DNA of 64,000 bases, taken from contig NZ_JAFCJZ010000006.1 in the NCBI RefSeq assembly GCF_018130765.1, forward strand, positions 1-64,000. Direction: 5' to 3'. This DNA comes from Bradyrhizobium iriomotense (GTDB lineage: Bacteria > Pseudomonadota > Alphaproteobacteria > Rhizobiales > Xanthobacteraceae). Each line of letters begins with the position of its first letter. The first letter of the stretch is position 1. The translations under genes and the position numbers were made by a program. The notes beneath the pieces are model-generated. The model was not told where the DNA came from. It saw only the letters and a program-made list of their open reading frames with translations, and did no database searches. Positions 61,374 through 64,000 of this stretch are shown piece by piece.

Positions 61374-61943
61374 ATGACCAGTGCTTCGGATACGTCTCAC
61401 AGCCTCGGTGCCGGCATTACGGCGCTGCATGCCAAATGGGGCTGGATCGTCGCGCTCGGCGTCGTCTATCTCATCGCCGGCTTTGTCGCGCTCGGCAGCA
61501 TGGTGATGGCGACGGTGGCGAGCGTGATCGTGGTCGGCGCCATGATGATCGTCGCCGGCGTGACGGAGATCATCGGCGCGTTCCAGATGAAGAGCTGGGG
61601 CAAGTTCCTGATCTGGGCCTTGCTTGGCGTGCTCTACGTCATCGCGGGATTCCTGACCTTCGAGAACCCGCTGTTCGCGGCCGTCCTGCTGACGCTGTTT
61701 CTCGGCGCCTCGCTGATCGCCTCCGGCGCCGTCAGGCTGTTTCTCGCCTTTAGCATGAAGCGCGAGAGTCCGTGGGTATGGGTGGCGCTGTCGGCCGTCA
61801 TCACGCTGCTGCTCGGCCTCCTGATCGTGGCGCGCTGGCCGGTGAACAGCGTCTACATCCTCGGCCTGTTCCTCGGCATCGACCTGATCATGGCCGGCGC
61901 CGGCTGGATCAGCCTCGGCTTCAGCCTGAAGCGGCGCGGCTAG
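61374..61943 (+). CDS. HdeD-family membrane protein (DUF308)
   Basis: The 189-residue protein has six membrane segments in three DUF308 units (WGWIVALGVVYLIAGFVALGS..., FLIWALLGVLYVIAGFLTF..., VWVALSAVITLLLGLLIVA...). HdeD-type proteins are linked to acid resistance in enterobacteria; in alphaproteobacteria the role is unproven. aggag precedes MTSASDT by 8 bases, deciding the start over an ORF reaching 33 codons further up. Single gene. Confidence 0.88.
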   Translation: MTSASDTSHSLGAGITALHAKWGWIVALGVVYLIAGFVALGSMVMATVASVIVVGAMMIVAGVTEIIGAFQMKSWGKFLIWALLGVLYVIAGFLTFENPLFAAVLLTLFLGASLIASGAVRLFLAFSMKRESPWVWVALSAVITLLLGLLIVARWPVNSVYILGLFLGIDLIMAGAGWISLGFSLKRRG

Positions 61944-62060
61944 CCATCAGCAACTCGACGCAAGACCATCTTGCGGAACTCCGCTGATCTGACGTGCTGA
62001 CAAAAAGCAGCACGCAGCGCGGCCGCTTCGTCGCGCGGCGATCATCATCGGGGAGACACC

Positions 62061-63272
62061 ATGAGAGCCGCTTTGGCCCTGGCCGCAGCTTTGGCTGCCG
62101 CCTGCCTGTCCACGCCTGCACCTGCGCAAAAATCCTACGGTCCCGGCGTCAGCGACACCGAGATCAAGATCGGCAACACCATGCCCTATAGCGGGCCGGC
62201 CTCGCCGCTCAGCATCACCGGAAGGGTGATCGCGGCCTATTTCGACGAGGTCAACGAGAAGGGCGGCGTTGGCGGCCGCAAGCTCAATCTGATCTCGCTG
62301 GACGACGCCTTCTCGCCGCCCAAGACAATGGAGGCCGCGCGGCGCCTCGTCGAAGGCGACGGCGTCGCCTTCATCTTCGCCACCATGGGCACCGCGCCGA
62401 GCTCGGCGATTGCAAAGTATCTCAACAGCAACAAGGTGCCGCAGCTGTTCTTGATCAGCTCGGCCTCGAAGTGGAACGATCCCGCCAACATGCCCTGGTC
62501 GATGGCGCTGCCGTGGGCGCCGAACTACACCAGCGAGGCCGCGATCGACGTCGCCTATGCCCGCGCCAAGAACCCGAATGCGCGCTTTGCGGTGCTCTAC
62601 CAGAACGACGACGCCGGCAAGGAATATCTGCGCGGCGTCAGGGAGGCGCTCGGCGCCGACGCCGACAAGGCGATCGCGATGGCCTCGAGCTTCGAGGTCG
62701 CCGATCCCACCGTCGATTCCCAGGTGCTGACGCTCGCCAACACCAAGGCCGATGTCTTCATGATCTACTCGGTGACGCCGCGTGCCTGCGCGCAGGCGAT
62801 CCGGAAAGCCCACGAGGTCGGCTGGCAGCCGACGCGCTTCCTTGCCTCGGGCTGTGCCAACAAGGCGACCGTGATGGCGCCGGCCGGCCTCGATGCCGGC
62901 AAGGGCGTGCTGTCGCTCGGCGCGCTCAAGCCGTTCGTCGAGGCGCCGAAGGACGATCCGGCGATGACGGCCTATATCGATTTCATGAAGAAGCGCCTGC
63001 CCAACGCCGACATCAACAACGTCGCCGGCCTCTACGGCTACACCGTCGCCGAGGCGCTGGTGGTGCTGCTGAGGCAGTGCAAGGACAATCTGACGCGCGA
63101 GAACATCATGGCGCAGGCGGCCAACCTGAAGAACGTGCCGCTGTCGCTTCTGATGCCCGGCATTACGCTGAACACAACCCCGCAGGATTTCCGCCCGATC
63201 AAGGACGGCTACATGCTCCAGTTTGACGGCAACGACTGGGTGGTGGCGAGCGAGCTCTTGCGCGGGACGTGA
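62061..63272 (+). CDS. ABC transporter substrate-binding protein, branched-chain amino acid (LIV) type
   Basis: The 403-residue periplasmic binding protein has a signal peptide (MRAALALAAALAAACLSTPAPA, cleavage near 22) and the Leu/Ile/Val-binding fold: VSDTEIKIGNTMPYSGPASP, FDEVNEKGGVGGRKLNLISLDDAFSPPKTMEAARRLV, and YGYTVAEALVVLLRQC. In Bradyrhizobium such proteins often bind aromatic or acyl compounds. No permease or ATPase genes are next to it; a dehydrogenase gene follows, so it may serve an acyl or aromatic acid uptake route. Ribosome-binding site gggga. Confidence 0.92.
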   Translation: MRAALALAAALAAACLSTPAPAQKSYGPGVSDTEIKIGNTMPYSGPASPLSITGRVIAAYFDEVNEKGGVGGRKLNLISLDDAFSPPKTMEAARRLVEGDGVAFIFATMGTAPSSAIAKYLNSNKVPQLFLISSASKWNDPANMPWSMALPWAPNYTSEAAIDVAYARAKNPNARFAVLYQNDDAGKEYLRGVREALGADADKAIAMASSFEVADPTVDSQVLTLANTKADVFMIYSVTPRACAQAIRKAHEVGWQPTRFLASGCANKATVMAPAGLDAGKGVLSLGALKPFVEAPKDDPAMTAYIDFMKKRLPNADINNVAGLYGYTVAEALVVLLRQCKDNLTRENIMAQAANLKNVPLSLLMPGITLNTTPQDFRPIKDGYMLQFDGNDWVVASELLRGT

Positions 63273-63317
63273 GGGCGAGCGAACCGGTGAGTGGGCTCTC
63301 GCCGCGAGCGCGGAATC

Positions 63318-63408
63318 GTAGGGTGGGCAAAGGCGCCCTTGCGCCGTGCCCACCACCGATCCAACATTGCAACAGACGCGTGGGCACGCTTCGCTTTGCC
63401 CACCCTAC
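63318..63408. repeat. Inverted intergenic repeat, family A copy 4
   Basis: gtagggtgggcaaaggcg and cgctttgcccaccctac are complementary; inner ccgtgcccacc / gtgggcacg. Confidence 0.8.
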
Positions 63409-63438
63409 GATACTGACGAATGCCACAGAGACGGTGCA

Positions 63439-63596
63439 CCCTCTCCCCTTGCGGGAGAGGGTGGATCGCCGCAAAGCGGCGAGCCGGGTGAGGGGTCTCT
63501 CTCCGCGAGTCGTCTCTACATCCGAACTCGCGGAGAGATACCCCTCATCCGGCGCTTCGCGCCACCTTCTCCCGCAAGGGGAGAAGGGAAGAAGCA
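63439..63596. repeat. Inverted intergenic repeat, family F copy 2
   Basis: ccctctccccttgcgggagagg and cttctcccgcaaggggagaag are complementary; ggtgaggggtctctctccgcgag and ctcgcggagagatacccctca form a long inner pair. Confidence 0.8.
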
Positions 63597-63638
63597 CTTT
63601 CGTCGCGGCGGCTTCTCGGCACGAACAGGAGGACCCCC

Positions 63639-64000
63639 ATGGACTTTCAACACTCCGCCCGTTCGCTGGAGCTGCAGGAGCGCGTCCGCCAGTTCATGCG
63701 GACCCATGTCGAGCCGGTCGAGGAGCTCTATTACGAGCAGGTCAAGCCGGAGGCGACGCGCTACAGGACGCCGCAAGTGCTGCAGGACCTGAAACGGCTG
63801 GCGCGCGAGCAGGGGCTGTGGAACCTGTTCCTGTCCGGTGAGCATGGGCCGGGCCTCTCCAATCTCGAATACGCGCCGGTGAAGGAGATCATGGGCCGCA
63901 TCCTCTGGGCGCCCGAGGTCTTCAACTGCTCGGCCCCCGACGTCGGCAACATGGAGGTTCTCGCCAACTACGGCACCAAGGCGCAGCAGGATCGCTGGCT
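63639..64000 (+). CDS. Acyl-CoA dehydrogenase, ACAD10/11 type, 5' part only
   Basis: The first 120 codons are visible before the window ends. The helical N-terminal domain resembles the dehydrogenase at 6306: RVRQFMRTHVEPVEELYYEQ, GLWNLFLSGEHGPGLSN, and FNCSAPDVGNMEVLANYGTKAQQDRW. It is therefore likely an ACAD11-like enzyme acting on long or hydroxy-acyl-CoA. A strong acaggagga lies 7-15 bases upstream of the ATG. It may be co-regulated with the preceding substrate-binding protein. Confidence 0.85.
   Translation, partial: MDFQHSARSLELQERVRQFMRTHVEPVEELYYEQVKPEATRYRTPQVLQDLKRLAREQGLWNLFLSGEHGPGLSNLEYAPVKEIMGRILWAPEVFNCSAPDVGNMEVLANYGTKAQQDRW

Larger units (their letters stand above)
63273..63638. 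other. Intergenic region, 366 bp, two repeat elements
   Basis: It holds family A copy 4 and family F copy 2 with only short spacers, plus the ribosome-binding region of the next gene. No ORF here is credible. Confidence 0.5.

Overview
The window looks like chromosomal DNA of a high-GC alphaproteobacterium, most likely Bradyrhizobium or a close relative. The evidence is the GC-rich codon use, the large set of acyl-CoA/beta-oxidation genes, a homoprotocatechuate (hpa) cluster, and many imperfect inverted repeats of about 75-190 bp between genes of kinds I associate with Bradyrhizobium/Rhodopseudomonas. I see no tRNA, rRNA, CRISPR array, insertion sequence or prophage. It holds 51 supported protein genes, the last cut by the window edge.

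Region 1 (1-20 kb) is acyl-CoA metabolism: a thiolase-like TLP1 protein, a nitronate monooxygenase-type flavoprotein, an ACAD10/11-type acyl-CoA dehydrogenase, SDRs, three crotonases, a second acyl-CoA dehydrogenase and two AMP-forming acyl-CoA ligases. Within it an aminoglycoside-phosphotransferase-like kinase (10175-11161) overlaps an upstream PaaG-like crotonase and is followed by a DUF6285 protein. This is the LvaA/LvaB arrangement known from 4-hydroxyacyl-CoA phosphorylation. A chemoreceptor and a YghU-type glutathione transferase interrupt the block.

Region 2 (20-34.6 kb) is mixed. It has a secreted hypothetical protein, about 1.2 kb of non-coding repeat elements, phosphoenolpyruvate carboxylase (ppc), a Tat-exported SMP-30/gluconolactonase-like protein, an SDR-thiolase-DUF35 module, an amidase overlapping a DUF2848 protein, a divergent stand-alone GT51 glycosyltransferase, a 2OG-Fe(II) oxygenase abutting alkB, and an MFS transporter.

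Region 3 (34.6-44.6 kb) is meta-cleavage of homoprotocatechuate. Reading leftward are hpaH, hpaF, hpaE, an HPCD-type extradiol dioxygenase, a FAH-family protein (probable HpaG-type decarboxylase) and a TPP-dependent enzyme. The MarR regulator hpaR is divergent, and the intergenic region holds one perfect and one near-perfect palindrome. An HpcH/HpaI aldolase and a UxaA/GarD-type dehydratase follow to the right. They could serve the hpa pathway or form a separate sugar-acid pair.

Region 4 (44.7-61.3 kb) is signalling plus a peptide-modification-type operon. A PAS protein overlaps a membrane chemoreceptor that lacks its own sensor, giving a split Aer resembling CetB/CetA. Next is a tightly coupled three-gene operon: transglutaminase-DUF2126, circularly permuted ATP-grasp/alpha-E, and a second transglutaminase. 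Its biochemical role is unknown to me and it is the most interesting system here. It is followed by an HD phosphohydrolase, an epoxide-hydrolase-like enzyme, a Rieske-FAD oxidoreductase, and a hybrid histidine kinase paired with a receiver-histidine kinase.

Region 5 (61.3-64 kb) has an HdeD-like membrane protein, a branched-chain-amino-acid-type ABC substrate-binding protein, and the start of another ACAD10/11-type dehydrogenase.

All functional calls come from reading motifs and from memory of families. No database search was run.
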